Shown: one piece after another, positions 27,666-36,780 of the stretch
How the letters are laid out: each line of letters begins with the position of its first letter
How positions within the stretch are numbered: the stretch's first letter is position 1
Origin: Cognatishimia coralii
GTDB taxonomy: Bacteria; Pseudomonadota; Alphaproteobacteria; Rhodobacterales; Rhodobacteraceae
Direction of reading: 5' to 3'
DNA: 64,000 nt
NCBI RefSeq assembly: GCF_037478305.1
Contig: NZ_JBBGAZ010000002.1
Coordinates: forward strand, 124,001-188,000
Notes under the pieces: generated by a model
Database searches by the model: none
What the model saw: only the letters and a program-made list of their open reading frames with translations
What the model was told of the DNA's origin: nothing
Made by a program: the position numbers and the translations under genes

Positions 27666-28571
27666 TCATCGTGTCCGTGACGTCAGAAGGCGACCGTCTG
27701 TGACGGCAAATCCGACGGCAATGACCGCAAAGCCGATCCACGCGCTGGAGGGGAGGCGCTCTCCGAGGAAGGCCGCGCCGAGGGCGATGGCGAAGGGAGG
27801 GATCAACAGCGTGACGAGCATGAGGTTCGCCGCGCCCGCGCGTTTCAGGATCGCGAAATAAAGCCCATAGGCGAGGACTGTGGAGAGACATGAGAGGCCC
27901 AGAAGCGCTGACCAAACAGAAGGGGACAGAGCGAAACTGGGCGGTCCGTCGACGATGAAAACGATTGGGATCATCAAGACCGTGCTGCCGATCACCATGC
28001 CGCAGGCGTTCATCAGGGGCGGCTGCGCGGCGAGCGTGGCTTTGCCCCATACGCTTGCGACAGCATAGGACAAAGACCCAGCCAAAATGGCGAGTTGAGC
28101 CAGATTGGCGAGGTTAAATCCAAGGAGCGCGTCTGGACCCATGATGAGGCCCACGCCGATCAGCCCCAGCCCCGCGCCTGCCAGTTTGTTCGGTGTAAGC
28201 GGCTCGTCCTTGAGCAAAAGTCCGGCCACCACCGCGCCAAACATCGCTGTTGTTCCATTGAGGATCGACGCCAGCCCGCTGTCGATCTGGCTTTGCCCCC
28301 AAAAGATCAGGGAAAAGGGAATGGCGTTGTTCAGCGCGCCCATGACCAGATAGGCGCCCCAGATGCGCGGGTCTCTCGGCAAGGGAATGCCTGCGATCCG
28401 AACCACAATCAGCAAGAGCGGCGCGGCCCAGAAGACGCGATGTAGGGTGATCGTGAGGGGCGGAACCTCGGTCAGCGCGATCTCTGCGAAAAAAAACGAC
28501 CCGCCCCAGACAGAGGCGAGGGCAAGTAAAAGCAGGCTGGAGGTTAGGTCGAGCTTAGTTGGTGTCGTCAT
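27666..28571 (-). CDS. EamA/DMT-family exporter
   Basis: A 301-residue inner-membrane protein with about ten hydrophobic helices in two EamA repeats. The first opens LLLLALASVWGGSFFFAEIAL, with NAIPFSLIFWGQSQIDSGLASILNGTTAMFGAVVAGLLL, and the second LAGSLSYAVASVWGKATL, with LAYGLYFAILKRAGAANLMLVTLLIPPFAIALG. Members export amino acids or other small metabolites; the substrate cannot be told here. Probably monocistronic. Confidence 0.9.
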   Translation of the reverse strand: MTTPTKLDLTSSLLLLALASVWGGSFFFAEIALTEVPPLTITLHRVFWAAPLLLIVVRIAGIPLPRDPRIWGAYLVMGALNNAIPFSLIFWGQSQIDSGLASILNGTTAMFGAVVAGLLLKDEPLTPNKLAGAGLGLIGVGLIMGPDALLGFNLANLAQLAILAGSLSYAVASVWGKATLAAQPPLMNACGMVIGSTVLMIPIVFIVDGPPSFALSPSVWSALLGLSCLSTVLAYGLYFAILKRAGAANLMLVTLLIPPFAIALGAAFLGERLPSSAWIGFAVIAVGFAVTDGRLLTSRTR

Positions 28572-28623
28572 GGCGCGAGACTATGGGGCCACGACAGGCC
28601 CTACAATCCGGTTCTTGCGGCAA

Positions 28624-29730
28624 TTACGTATAGCGCGCGATAGGATCACCGAGCAGGTTTTCGTCTGGGTGAACGCCAAGGCCCGGCGTTTCAGGCAGAT
28701 GCAGATGACCGTCCACATTCCGAGGCCCCTGCCCCGGCGCGATATCGAGTGTGATCATATCCTGGCAGGCCCAAACCGCGTGGCAATTGTGATCTGGGAT
28801 TGTCGCCGCCAAATGCAGGGCCTCGGTGTCGGCCAAGACCGAGCCTCCGGTCGCCATCACGAACATATCGATCCCATGCGCCAAAGCGACGTCGCGCATG
28901 CGGGCCGCTTTGGTGAGGCCTCCGACGCGGTTGAGTTTGATGCCAAAGATCTCGGCAATCCCGTCGCGCGCGATGCGGGCGGCGTCTTGCAGCGTGACGA
29001 GGCTTTCGTCCACACTCACCGGTCCTGCGTGTTTTTGCGAGATCGCCGCGATGTCGTCGAGCGTCTCACCGGGTTGCTCGAACATGACATTCAGGTCTTC
29101 GGTGGCACTCATGACCCGCAGCGCCTGTTGGCGAGTCCAGCCGCGATTGACGTCATAGAGCACGATTTCACCGGGCTTACGGATGTCTTCGACGTCACGA
29201 ATGCGCGCGATATCGCGGTCGACGTCTCCGCCGATCTTCACCGAATGGGCGATATACCCGCGTTGGCGATAGCGATCGATGACGGCGCGGGTTTCTTCGA
29301 CGGTTTTAGCCCCGACGGACGACGCAATCGGACGCGGGGTACGGGATCCGCCGCCCATGAGGTCTGCAATCGGCACGCCCGCCGCCTGTCCCGCGATGTC
29401 CCAACACGCCATATCGATGGGAGATTTGGCATAAAGATGCCCCGGCAAAGCAAGATCCATCGCACGTTCCACGTCCAGAACCCGCCGAGGATCGAGGCCT
29501 ATGACAAAGGGGGCCATGGTCTCTATGCCTGCGCGAATGCCCGGGCCGTGCGCGGGGACATAGGTATGCCCCCAAGGTGTGCCCTCTCCCCAACCGGTGA
29601 TACCCGCATCGGTCTCGATTTTGACGAAGGTTGCGTCGAGCACTTCGAACTTGAGGCGACCACCCGAGAGCCAATAGGGATGCTCTAACGGCAGGTCTCT
29701 GTGGAATACGGTTATGGCTGTGATTTTCAT
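28624..29730 (-). CDS. Mandelate racemase/muconate lactonizing enzyme family protein (possible cis-3-hydroxy-L-proline dehydratase)
   Basis: A 368-residue enolase-superfamily enzyme. Metal ligands are D193 (YDVNRGW), E218 (MFEQP) and D241 (SVDES); catalytic lysines are K165 (SVKIGG) and K265 (GIKLNRVGG), as in the MLE subgroup. The lid sequence YWLSGGRLKFEVLDATFVKI resembles, from memory, cis-3-hydroxy-L-proline dehydratases of marine alphaproteobacteria, but substrate assignment in this family is risky. It overlaps the SnoaL-like gene by ATGA and has a paralogue two genes upstream with catalytic residues at identical positions. Confidence 0.8.
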   Translation of the reverse strand: MKITAITVFHRDLPLEHPYWLSGGRLKFEVLDATFVKIETDAGITGWGEGTPWGHTYVPAHGPGIRAGIETMAPFVIGLDPRRVLDVERAMDLALPGHLYAKSPIDMACWDIAGQAAGVPIADLMGGGSRTPRPIASSVGAKTVEETRAVIDRYRQRGYIAHSVKIGGDVDRDIARIRDVEDIRKPGEIVLYDVNRGWTRQQALRVMSATEDLNVMFEQPGETLDDIAAISQKHAGPVSVDESLVTLQDAARIARDGIAEIFGIKLNRVGGLTKAARMRDVALAHGIDMFVMATGGSVLADTEALHLAATIPDHNCHAVWACQDMITLDIAPGQGPRNVDGHLHLPETPGLGVHPDENLLGDPIARYT

Positions 29731-30128
29731 GCTGCCTCACTCAGTTGTTGTTCAACGGCTTTGACATCGCCCAGCACCCAGATGTCGAAAAGCCTTTCCT
29801 CGCGCATCTCAAAGAATGCGGCACCATGCCACGCGATGTGCCGATGAGTCGGGTCTTTGCCCATGAACACTCCGGTGTGGTCACCAGAAAATTTCATCTG
29901 GGCGGCTGCCTTGTCTTCCTCCGTCACAAGCGACAGGATTTCGCAGCGATAATCGCTGAGGCCCGCGCGCACGCTGCGAAGGTAGGCAAGGTAGCCGTCA
30001 AGGTTCAACGCGTCCGTCCCGAGTGACCCCCGAAACGAGAGGCCGGGGTGCAGAATTTCAAGCGCCACGTCTTCGCGGCCTTGTTCCCAAAGCTCGCGGT
30101 AGAAGCGCTCGATGAGTCGCGCGATCAT
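29727..30128 (-). CDS. SnoaL/NTF2-like protein
   Basis: A 133-residue protein with an alpha+beta-barrel NTF2/SnoaL pattern: FYRELWEQGREDVALEILHPGLSFRGSLG at the N-terminus, HTGVFMGKDPTHRHIAWHGAAFFEMREERLFDIWVLGDVKAVEQQL at the C-terminus. The start at 30128 makes an ATGA overlap with the upstream enolase-superfamily gene; its 3' end overlaps the next one the same way. The three are therefore translationally coupled. It may be a cyclase/isomerase or a small binding protein in the same pathway. Confidence 0.8.
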   Translation of the reverse strand: MIARLIERFYRELWEQGREDVALEILHPGLSFRGSLGTDALNLDGYLAYLRSVRAGLSDYRCEILSLVTEEDKAAAQMKFSGDHTGVFMGKDPTHRHIAWHGAAFFEMREERLFDIWVLGDVKAVEQQLSEAA

Positions 30129-31231
30129 AGAGCCCAATCCGCCACGGCCGCACCAAGGCTTTCGAAATCAGGGATGACGCCAAGGCCGGGCGTGTCGGTG
30201 GCGTAGAGCTTGCCGTCTTTGGAAATCGGCCCGCCGATGCCCGTCGAGCGGGTGTTGTAGTTCATCAGGTCCGTCGTGTTCTGCAGATATTCCTCAGGCG
30301 TGGAGGCCGCGAAATGGGCCACGACCGAGGAGGTGATTTCCCCGCCCCATGTGTCCTCACTGATTACGGGGATGCGATTGTCGATCAGGAAATCGCGCAC
30401 GCGTCGCGCTTTGCTGAGGCCGCCGAGGTTTGAGATCTTGAGACAACAGATTTCCGCCCCGCGATCAGCGACGATCCTTTGCGCCGCGTGCATCCCGGTG
30501 AGGCATTCATCGAGCTTCATCGGCTGTTCGGCCACACGTCGCACTTGCTGACATTCTTCGTAGGTGCGGCAAGGTTGTTCGAGGATGAAATCAAGATCCT
30601 TGGTGGCGCGCGCTAGGCGGATCGCATTGTCAACGCGCCAGCCTTGGTTTGCGTCCGCCATGGCTTTTTCGCCGGGTTTCAGCAATGGGACGGTTTGGCG
30701 AATGCGATCAATGTCCGTCTGCCAATCCGCGCCGACTTTGATCTGAAACTGGCGATAGCCGGCCGCGCGGTGACGGTCGAGTTCGGCAATGGTTTCCTCG
30801 GTCGAGCGCTGGGGCGCCACCCGATACATCGGTGCGCCATCCGTGAGTTTACCCCCGAGGAGCATCCAGACAGGCTGGCTCGTCGCCTTGCCCAAAATGT
30901 CCCAGCAAGCCGCATCAAAAGGCGCTTTGGCGTAGCCGTGGCCCTGCACCGTGTGATCAAGAATTTGCTCGATCCGGCCGAGCTGCCGCGGATCTTCGCC
31001 CAGCAGTTTAGGTGCCACCAGTTTTGCGAGGGCTTCGACGCCTTCGGAATGCGCGACCATGTAGTTCTCGCCACAAGGCGTGAATTCGCCGCAGCCTTGT
31101 AGCCCTGCGTCTGTGTCAATGGCTACGACCGAGGCCATAGCGACCTCGATGGCGTTCCCTGCACCCCAGGCATAAGCGCCGTCGACATAGGGCAAGGGCG
31201 TTTTAAAAACACGGATTCGGGTAATTTTCAT
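30125..31231 (-). CDS. Mandelate racemase/muconate lactonizing enzyme family protein
   Basis: A second 368-residue enolase-superfamily enzyme and first gene of the coupled trio. Ligands are D193 (ADANQGW), E218 (LEQPC) and D241 (KLDECL), with K165 (FQIKVGAD) and K265 (CLKISNLGG). Numbering is identical to the paralogue at 28624, so the two arose by duplication, but the lid region (PYVDGAYAWGAGNAIEVAM) differs and predicts another substrate. The pair probably acts on related sugar acids or amino-acid derivatives; the exact reaction is unknown. Confidence 0.8.
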   Translation of the reverse strand: MKITRIRVFKTPLPYVDGAYAWGAGNAIEVAMASVVAIDTDAGLQGCGEFTPCGENYMVAHSEGVEALAKLVAPKLLGEDPRQLGRIEQILDHTVQGHGYAKAPFDAACWDILGKATSQPVWMLLGGKLTDGAPMYRVAPQRSTEETIAELDRHRAAGYRQFQIKVGADWQTDIDRIRQTVPLLKPGEKAMADANQGWRVDNAIRLARATKDLDFILEQPCRTYEECQQVRRVAEQPMKLDECLTGMHAAQRIVADRGAEICCLKISNLGGLSKARRVRDFLIDNRIPVISEDTWGGEITSSVVAHFAASTPEEYLQNTTDLMNYNTRSTGIGGPISKDGKLYATDTPGLGVIPDFESLGAAVADWAL

Positions 31232-31322
31232 GAAGGCTCCGGTGCTGGTGTGAAGCCTAGCTTAAGCCGGAAATTTCGCACTGAGTTGCAAAAAACGACG
31301 CGAAATGTAGTTTGCGACGGCC

Positions 31323-32456
31323 TTATTCAGGATCCTCGCGCAGCGACGAGCCAGCGGGCGGCTTGCGATTTGGATCGGTTTTGAGTGCCATGACAAAGCT
31401 GATGATCTCGGCCACGACCTCCCAATGTTCCACGGGAACAGGGTCATCGATCTCCACCACATCGTAAAGCGTGCGCGCGAGTGGCTTGTTTTCCAGGATC
31501 GGCACGTCGTGTTCATGGGCGATCAAGCGGATCTGGCGCGCCATAAGGTCTGCGCCTTTGGCCACACACACCGGCGCAACGTCCTCGCCGAGTTCGTATT
31601 TCAGAGCAACCGCATAGTGGGTCGGGTTGGTCAGGATGACATCGGCGTTCGGTACGGCCGCCGCGATGCGTTGTTGTGCGCGTTGGCGACGCAGGGCTGC
31701 GCGTTTGCCTCTGATCAAGGGGTCGCCTTCGGATTCTTTCATCTCGTCGCGGACTTCTTTGATCGTCATCATCTGTTTGTTGCGCCAGTTAAAGCGCTGC
31801 CAGAGGATGTCGAGGATCGCGACGGGCACAAGAAAGATCGCAGCAGCAATCAAGAGCCTGCGCGCAGCGTCCGCCATATAGCCCGGTAGGTATTCAGGCA
31901 GAAACCCCGGTGTCTGCCAAATCGCCCGCACGGCGCCGTTGGTGACCCAGAGGGCAAGGCCTCCGACTACAAGGACTTTGACGAGGCTTTTGACAAATTC
32001 GACCAGCGTATTGGCCGAGAACTGGCGTTTGATCCCACCAATCAAGGAGATCTTGGACAGTTTGGGTTTGATCCGCTCTGCGGCGACGACGGTTTCACCT
32101 TGAATCAAGACGCCGAAAATGGCCCCCGCCAGCATCAGCGCAAAAATCGGAGTGATCGCGACCGAAATGCGGATCACAAAGTCCCAGAAGATCTCGCCAA
32201 GGTCGTTCACCCCCGCGCTGTCGCTGCCGATGTTGATCGTGCCGGATTGGTCAATCAGTGAGGACAGCGCATCCACCATCTGTGGCCCTTGCCATTGCAG
32301 AGCAAAGCCGGCCACACCAATCAAAGAGACCACAACCATCATGTTGCCGGTCTCTTTCGAGGTGGGGACATCGCCTTTCTTACGCGCGTCGCGGAGTTTT
32401 TTCTCCGTCGGTTCCTGCGTCTGTTGGCTCTTGTCCTGTTCGTCGCCTTCTGCCAT
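31323..32456 (-). CDS. flhB: Flagellar export switch protein FlhB
   Basis: A 377-residue export-gate protein that changes substrate specificity when the hook is complete. A charged N-terminus (DKSQQTQEPTEKKLRDARKKGDVPTSKE) precedes four membrane helices. The autocleavage site NPTH is present (VILTNPTHYAVALKYE), followed by the C-terminal FlhB-CN domain (APVCVAKGADLMARQIRLIAHEHDVPILENKPLARTLYD). Last gene of flgB-flgC-fliE-fliQ-SLT-flhA-fliR-flhB. Confidence 0.95.
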   Translation of the reverse strand: MAEGDEQDKSQQTQEPTEKKLRDARKKGDVPTSKETGNMMVVVSLIGVAGFALQWQGPQMVDALSSLIDQSGTINIGSDSAGVNDLGEIFWDFVIRISVAITPIFALMLAGAIFGVLIQGETVVAAERIKPKLSKISLIGGIKRQFSANTLVEFVKSLVKVLVVGGLALWVTNGAVRAIWQTPGFLPEYLPGYMADAARRLLIAAAIFLVPVAILDILWQRFNWRNKQMMTIKEVRDEMKESEGDPLIRGKRAALRRQRAQQRIAAAVPNADVILTNPTHYAVALKYELGEDVAPVCVAKGADLMARQIRLIAHEHDVPILENKPLARTLYDVVEIDDPVPVEHWEVVAEIISFVMALKTDPNRKPPAGSSLREDPE

Positions 32457-32471
32457 CTGGGCTCGCTTGCG

Positions 32472-33239
32472 CTAGGGCATTGTGGTGAACCGAAGATTGC
32501 CGAACCATTCGACAAAATCGGTGAGGAAGTATTCAAACATTGAAGGGGCTGCTGCGGCAAAGATCAGGAACCCTACGATGATCAGCAACGGCGCACCCAC
32601 AAAGAAGACCGGCAGCTGAGGCATCATACGGTTGGCCAGACCCATCCCAAGGTTCAGGATCACCCCCATTACAAAGAAGGGTGCCGCAATTGCGGTACCG
32701 ATGTAAAGCGAATGCCCACCCACTCGGACCATTTGTTCGGCCATATCGCCCAGCATCAAGGGACCGGGTGGGAAAATATCATAGCTGTCGAGCAAGGCGC
32801 GTAGGATGATGTGGTGGATGTCCAATAGGAACATCAACGCCACGGCTCCGATCAATAGAAAGGTCGCCATGAGGGTTGCGCCTTCGAAAGATCCGATATT
32901 GCCGCCAAAGGCGTTGGCGAGGCCTGTCACCTGACCGATCTGCCCGCCCGCAAATTGCATTGCAGACAGCAAAACCCGCCCCGTCAGGCCGATCCACAAG
33001 CCTACGGTGATTTCGCTTGCGAGCATGATTGCCATGGGCCCTGCCTCTTGCGGCGCGCGGTCCGGCGTTGGGATGATCGGGTAAAGGGCAAGGCTGAGGA
33101 CCAGCGCAAAGGCAAGGCGCGAGGTCGTTGGGATCTGGGTTTCTCCGAAGGCAGGCATGAACAGCATGGCCGAGCCAAGCCGCGCGAAAACCAGAAGGTA
33201 GCCAAAGACGATCCCGCTGACAAAACTGTCGAGATCCAT
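32472..33239 (-). CDS. fliR: Flagellar export gate protein FliR
   Basis: A 255-residue membrane protein with about six helices. Typical segments are FARLGSAMLFMPAFGETQIPTTSRLAFALVLSLAL, GLTGRVLLSAMQFAGGQIGQVTGL and the C-terminal LGMGLANRMMPQLPVFFVGAPLLIIVGFLIF. It forms the export gate with FliP and FliQ. Three bases separate it from flhA. Confidence 0.94.
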   Translation of the reverse strand: MDLDSFVSGIVFGYLLVFARLGSAMLFMPAFGETQIPTTSRLAFALVLSLALYPIIPTPDRAPQEAGPMAIMLASEITVGLWIGLTGRVLLSAMQFAGGQIGQVTGLANAFGGNIGSFEGATLMATFLLIGAVALMFLLDIHHIILRALLDSYDIFPPGPLMLGDMAEQMVRVGGHSLYIGTAIAAPFFVMGVILNLGMGLANRMMPQLPVFFVGAPLLIIVGFLIFAAAAPSMFEYFLTDFVEWFGNLRFTTMP

Positions 33240-33242
33240 GGC

Positions 33243-35339
33243 TTATCCGATCGTAGCGACCGTCTTAAGCGACGCTTTGCGGTGGACTTCGTTGTGCGAG
33301 ATCACCTGAGTCATCGGGCTAACCCGTTCAAGGATCGAGCGCACATAGGGGCGGCTGTCCGGCGCCACCAAAAGCGCGGGCCATTGATCCGAGGAGGCGA
33401 ATTGCTGGATGTCTTTTCTGACTGCGAGAACAAACTCCTGCACACGCTGCGGCGACATGATGAAATTCACCTCATCGCCCGTTTTAGAGATGGCGTTGTG
33501 CAGCTCGGTTTCCCAACTCTGCCCCAAAGTCATCACAGGCACAAAGCCCGTTTCATCCTGCAGGTTCTGGCAGATCTGTTTGGACAGCTGCGTGCGGACA
33601 TGTTCAACAACCTGCTGCACCTTCTTCGTAGTCACAGAGGCCTCGGCAATCGCCTCGATAATGCGCGGCAGATTGCGGATCGAAATGCGCTCGGACAAAA
33701 GCGTTTGCAGAACATGCTGCAACAGAACCACTGGGGATGGATTGGAGATATCCGTCAGCAGTTTTTGATACTCTTTGGTCTGGTTCTCCATCAGCTCTTG
33801 GGTGGCTGAATATGTCAACAGATCCGGCATATGCTCTTTGATGATCTCGGTGATATGCGTGGTGATGACGCTTTCCGGATCAACGACGGTGTAACCACGC
33901 GCCTCTGCTTCCGACGCACGGCTTTGGTCGACCCAAACTGCGTTCAGACCAAAGGTCGGCTCTTTGGTGCGTTCGCCTGGTATATCGATCTCTTCGCCAT
34001 TGGGTTCAATCAGCATCATTGCACCCGGGCGGATTTCGCCGGTCGCTGTTTCGACACCCTGAATAGAGATCGAATAGGTCATGTGTGGCAGGGTCGAATT
34101 GTCCTTGATCCGTACGGGCGGGATGACAAAGCCATAGTCCGAAATGAAGAGATTGCGCAGGCTTTTGACTTTGCCGGGCAGCGCCGCTTCCGGAGAGTTG
34201 ATGAGAGGTACGAGGGCCGTTCCAAGTTCCAGACGCAGCTCGTCCAGTTTCAAGAGATCCTGAATGGTGTCTTCGGTTTTGGCGGGCTCTTCGGCAGCAA
34301 GACGCTCTTCTTCGGCGCGGCGGCGTTCCTGTTCTTCCAGTTGGCCCTGCATGAAGTACCCAAGGAATCCCATACCGACTGCCAAGATTGCGAAAACCAC
34401 AAAGGGGAAGCCGGGCAAGAAACCCACAACAAAGCAAAGAGCCGCAGCCATATAAAGCGCACGTGGGAAGTTCGAGAGTTGGCCCAGCACCGCCTCGTTT
34501 GCCGCGCCCGTCGTGCCACCTTTGGTGACAAGAAGACCAGCGGACAGAGATACCACCAAGGCCGGGATCTGAGTGACCAAACCGTCGCCGATTGTCAGGA
34601 CGGTATAGTTGGACGCTGCCTGCATCGCCGTCAGATCATGGCTGATGATCCCGATCAGGATGCCGCCCACGACATTTATCAGCGTGATGATCAGACCCGC
34701 GATAGCGTCGCCTCGGACGAATTTGGACGCACCGTCCATCGCCCCGAAGAAGCTGCTTTCATCCTCAAGCGTCTTGCGGCGCACGCGGGCTTCGTCTTCG
34801 GTGATCATGCCCGCGCCAAGGTCGGCGTCGATGGCCATTTGCTTGCCAGGCATCGCATCCAGGCTGAACCGCGCCGCGACTTCGGCGATGCGGGTTGAAC
34901 CTTTGGTGATCACGATGAAGTTAATGATCACGAGGATCGCAAAAATCACGATCCCAATCACGAAATCGCCGCCGACCATAAACCGCGAGAAGCCTTCGAT
35001 CACCTGACCTGCTGCGCCCGAGCCGGTGTGGCCCTCAGACAGGATCAAACGCGTCGACGAAACGTTCAGCGCGAGCCTGAGCATGGTCACAACCAGCAGG
35101 AGCGTTGGGAAGGAGTTGAATTCCAGCGGCGTTGGAATCCAAAGGGCCACCATCAGGATCAGCACGGACAAAGACAGCGACGCTGCCAACCCGAAATCCA
35201 GCATCGCGGGCGGCAATGGCACAAAAAGCATGCCCAGGATCATCACCACGCCAAGCGCAAAGACGATATCGCGGTTGGCCAGCATGCCTTTCAGCTGGTC
35301 ACCAAGATTCACCGGAGGATTTGCGTCATTTGCTGCCAT
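33243..35339 (-). CDS. flhA: Flagellar export protein FlhA
   Basis: A 698-residue export component. About eight N-terminal helices include the FHIPEP-type region (FSLDAMPGKQMAIDADLGAGMI, then EDEARVRRKTLEDESSFFGAMDGASKFVRGDAIAGLII). An acidic/charged linker at about 325-350 leads to the cytoplasmic domain that docks chaperone-substrate complexes (VFVDQ-type VWVDQSRASEAEARGYTVVDPESVITTHITEII). Full family length. Upstream lies a transglycosylase gene, 12 bp away. Confidence 0.96.
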   Translation of the reverse strand: MAANDANPPVNLGDQLKGMLANRDIVFALGVVMILGMLFVPLPPAMLDFGLAASLSLSVLILMVALWIPTPLEFNSFPTLLLVVTMLRLALNVSSTRLILSEGHTGSGAAGQVIEGFSRFMVGGDFVIGIVIFAILVIINFIVITKGSTRIAEVAARFSLDAMPGKQMAIDADLGAGMITEDEARVRRKTLEDESSFFGAMDGASKFVRGDAIAGLIITLINVVGGILIGIISHDLTAMQAASNYTVLTIGDGLVTQIPALVVSLSAGLLVTKGGTTGAANEAVLGQLSNFPRALYMAAALCFVVGFLPGFPFVVFAILAVGMGFLGYFMQGQLEEQERRRAEEERLAAEEPAKTEDTIQDLLKLDELRLELGTALVPLINSPEAALPGKVKSLRNLFISDYGFVIPPVRIKDNSTLPHMTYSISIQGVETATGEIRPGAMMLIEPNGEEIDIPGERTKEPTFGLNAVWVDQSRASEAEARGYTVVDPESVITTHITEIIKEHMPDLLTYSATQELMENQTKEYQKLLTDISNPSPVVLLQHVLQTLLSERISIRNLPRIIEAIAEASVTTKKVQQVVEHVRTQLSKQICQNLQDETGFVPVMTLGQSWETELHNAISKTGDEVNFIMSPQRVQEFVLAVRKDIQQFASSDQWPALLVAPDSRPYVRSILERVSPMTQVISHNEVHRKASLKTVATIG

Positions 35340-35351
35340 AGTCGGACTTCA

Positions 35352-36152
35352 TCAGGGAGAATTGCGAAAAGCCGGAAGGACCGGCTGCAGGGGTTGCGTT
35401 GTATAGATCGAATAGTTCGCGCCACTTTCCGCATCAGCGGCCCAAAACACCGGCGGTGGTGGCGCTTTGGGCAGCGTGACTTCGGCGACCTGGATCGGGC
35501 GTCCGACAGAATTTGCCAAGGCCGTAAGACGCGGCATTTGGGTGTCGACCACGTTCTTGTTGCGCTTGAGGCTGGTCAGATAACGTTTTTGATGCTTTTC
35601 GGTGGCGGAATGATATCGACCGGCGGCTTTGGCCCAATCACCCGTCTCTCTGTACAGGTTGCGCAGGAACCGGGCGGCATAATCCACGTTGCGCTCTGGA
35701 TCAAAGGCCATGCTGAGGGTTGGAAAGTTCTCACCGTGCCAGTGCAAATTGACCTGCATACATCCGACATCGATGCTTTTTACCCCATTCGCCAACTTCT
35801 GCGACACCCACTCCTCAGCTTCGATACGATTGGTGAAAAACACGCCCTCGCCGGCCGCATTTGCGGTCCAGGGCCAGACAGCGAGTCCTTCTGGTCCATT
35901 ACGGCCAGCTTCCTGGATACCTATCGCCAAAAGGAGGTTATCAGGAATCCCATGTCGCTCTTGCGCGGCCAAAATAGCGGAGATGCAGCGTGCGCCGGTC
36001 GTGATGGATGACTTTACACGTTCAGGCGCCGGCTTCGGTTTTGGCGCCGATGATGTGTAAAATCCCGTAAACAGGTCCGCCTGAGCGGTCTGCGCACAGA
36101 AAAAGGCGCTTGCCACGAAAAGTTTCAGGACATTAGAAAACCGAGGCGCCAT
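35352..36152 (-). CDS. Flagellum-associated lytic transglycosylase (SLT fold)
   Basis: A 266-residue secreted transglycosylase with a signal peptide (about 1-25). The SLT domain spans about 53-195, with the catalytic glutamate E81 in LAIGIQEAGR and the family motif SIDVGCMQVNLHWHG, then NVDYAARFLRNLYRETGDWAKAAGRYHS. It overlaps the fliQ stop by one base (TGATG). The FlgJ-like protein at 44233 has only the rod-binding domain, so this enzyme probably opens the peptidoglycan for the rod. Confidence 0.88.
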   Translation of the reverse strand: MAPRFSNVLKLFVASAFFCAQTAQADLFTGFYTSSAPKPKPAPERVKSSITTGARCISAILAAQERHGIPDNLLLAIGIQEAGRNGPEGLAVWPWTANAAGEGVFFTNRIEAEEWVSQKLANGVKSIDVGCMQVNLHWHGENFPTLSMAFDPERNVDYAARFLRNLYRETGDWAKAAGRYHSATEKHQKRYLTSLKRNKNVVDTQMPRLTALANSVGRPIQVAEVTLPKAPPPPVFWAADAESGANYSIYTTQPLQPVLPAFRNSP

Positions 36153-36421
36153 CAGAAGCCCCCCGACACGATTAGGTCGAACACAGTGTCGGACAGGCGG
36201 GTCAGCGTGCCATACATAAAAGGCATTGTGAAAACCAAGATTCCAAAGATCGCGATGATCTTGGGCACAAATGTCAGCGTCATTTCCTGAATTTGCGTGA
36301 GCGCCTGAATGAACGAGATGATCAACCCGACCCCAAGCGCAATTGCCAGAACCGGCGCGCAGGCGATCAGGATGGTCTCTAGGGTCATCCTAATAACGTC
36401 AAATGCACCTGTGCTGTCCAA
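36152..36421 (-). CDS. fliQ: Flagellar export gate protein FliQ
   Basis: An 89-residue protein with two membrane helices: residues 16-40 (ILIACAPVLAIALGVGLIISFIQALTQ) and 50-75 (TFVPKIIAIFGILVFTMPFMYGTL). The TQIQEMTLTFVPKI motif between them is diagnostic of FliQ. Full length for the family. Confidence 0.94.
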   Translation of the reverse strand: MDSTGAFDVIRMTLETILIACAPVLAIALGVGLIISFIQALTQIQEMTLTFVPKIIAIFGILVFTMPFMYGTLTRLSDTVFDLIVSGGF

Positions 36422-36456
36422 TCGGGCGGTCCTTTCCGAACAAAATCAAACGGAGA

Positions 36457-36774
36457 TCAGATCGGCATCCGCATGATTTCCTGATAAGCTTCGACAATGC
36501 GGTCCCGCACAGCAACGGAAACGCGAACGGTGGATTCCATGTCCATTGTGGCCTCAACAACCTGCTGAATACTGGCGTCACCTGTAAGACCCGCGGTCGA
36601 GACCTCGTCACCCCTGCGCACGGTTTCTGCTGATTGAGCCGCTGCCGCGCGCAGCATATCGCCAAAACTCTCGGCCTTTTCCGGCTGGGCTTCGGTCGCG
36701 GCTTTCAGGTCCTTGGATTGACCATAAGCGCTTTGGATCAGGGTGTTTGGGCGGATCGATGTAAAATCAGCCAT
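36457..36774 (-). CDS. fliE: MS ring-rod junction protein FliE
   Basis: A 105-residue protein linking the MS ring to the rod. The conserved C-terminal half is present (SFGDMLRAAAAQSAETVRRGDEVSTAGLTGDASIQQVVEATMDMESTVRVSVAVRDRIVEAYQEIMRMPI), ending in the standard YQEIMRMPI. It lies between flgC and fliQ, as in many alphaproteobacteria. Confidence 0.94.
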   Translation of the reverse strand: MADFTSIRPNTLIQSAYGQSKDLKAATEAQPEKAESFGDMLRAAAAQSAETVRRGDEVSTAGLTGDASIQQVVEATMDMESTVRVSVAVRDRIVEAYQEIMRMPI

Positions 36775-36780
36775 CTTCTA

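Noticed and set aside
28363..29688. A 441-codon plus-strand frame
   Set aside because: Antisense to the DMT exporter and enolase-superfamily genes; composition is typical for a high-GC shadow.
23395..31231. The metabolic block as a genomic island or prophage
   Set aside because: No integrase, transposase, tRNA end or flanking direct repeat is visible; only the position is unusual.
33831..36011. Long plus-strand frames opposite flhA and the transglycosylase gene
   Set aside because: Shadows of conserved genes; no domain pattern.
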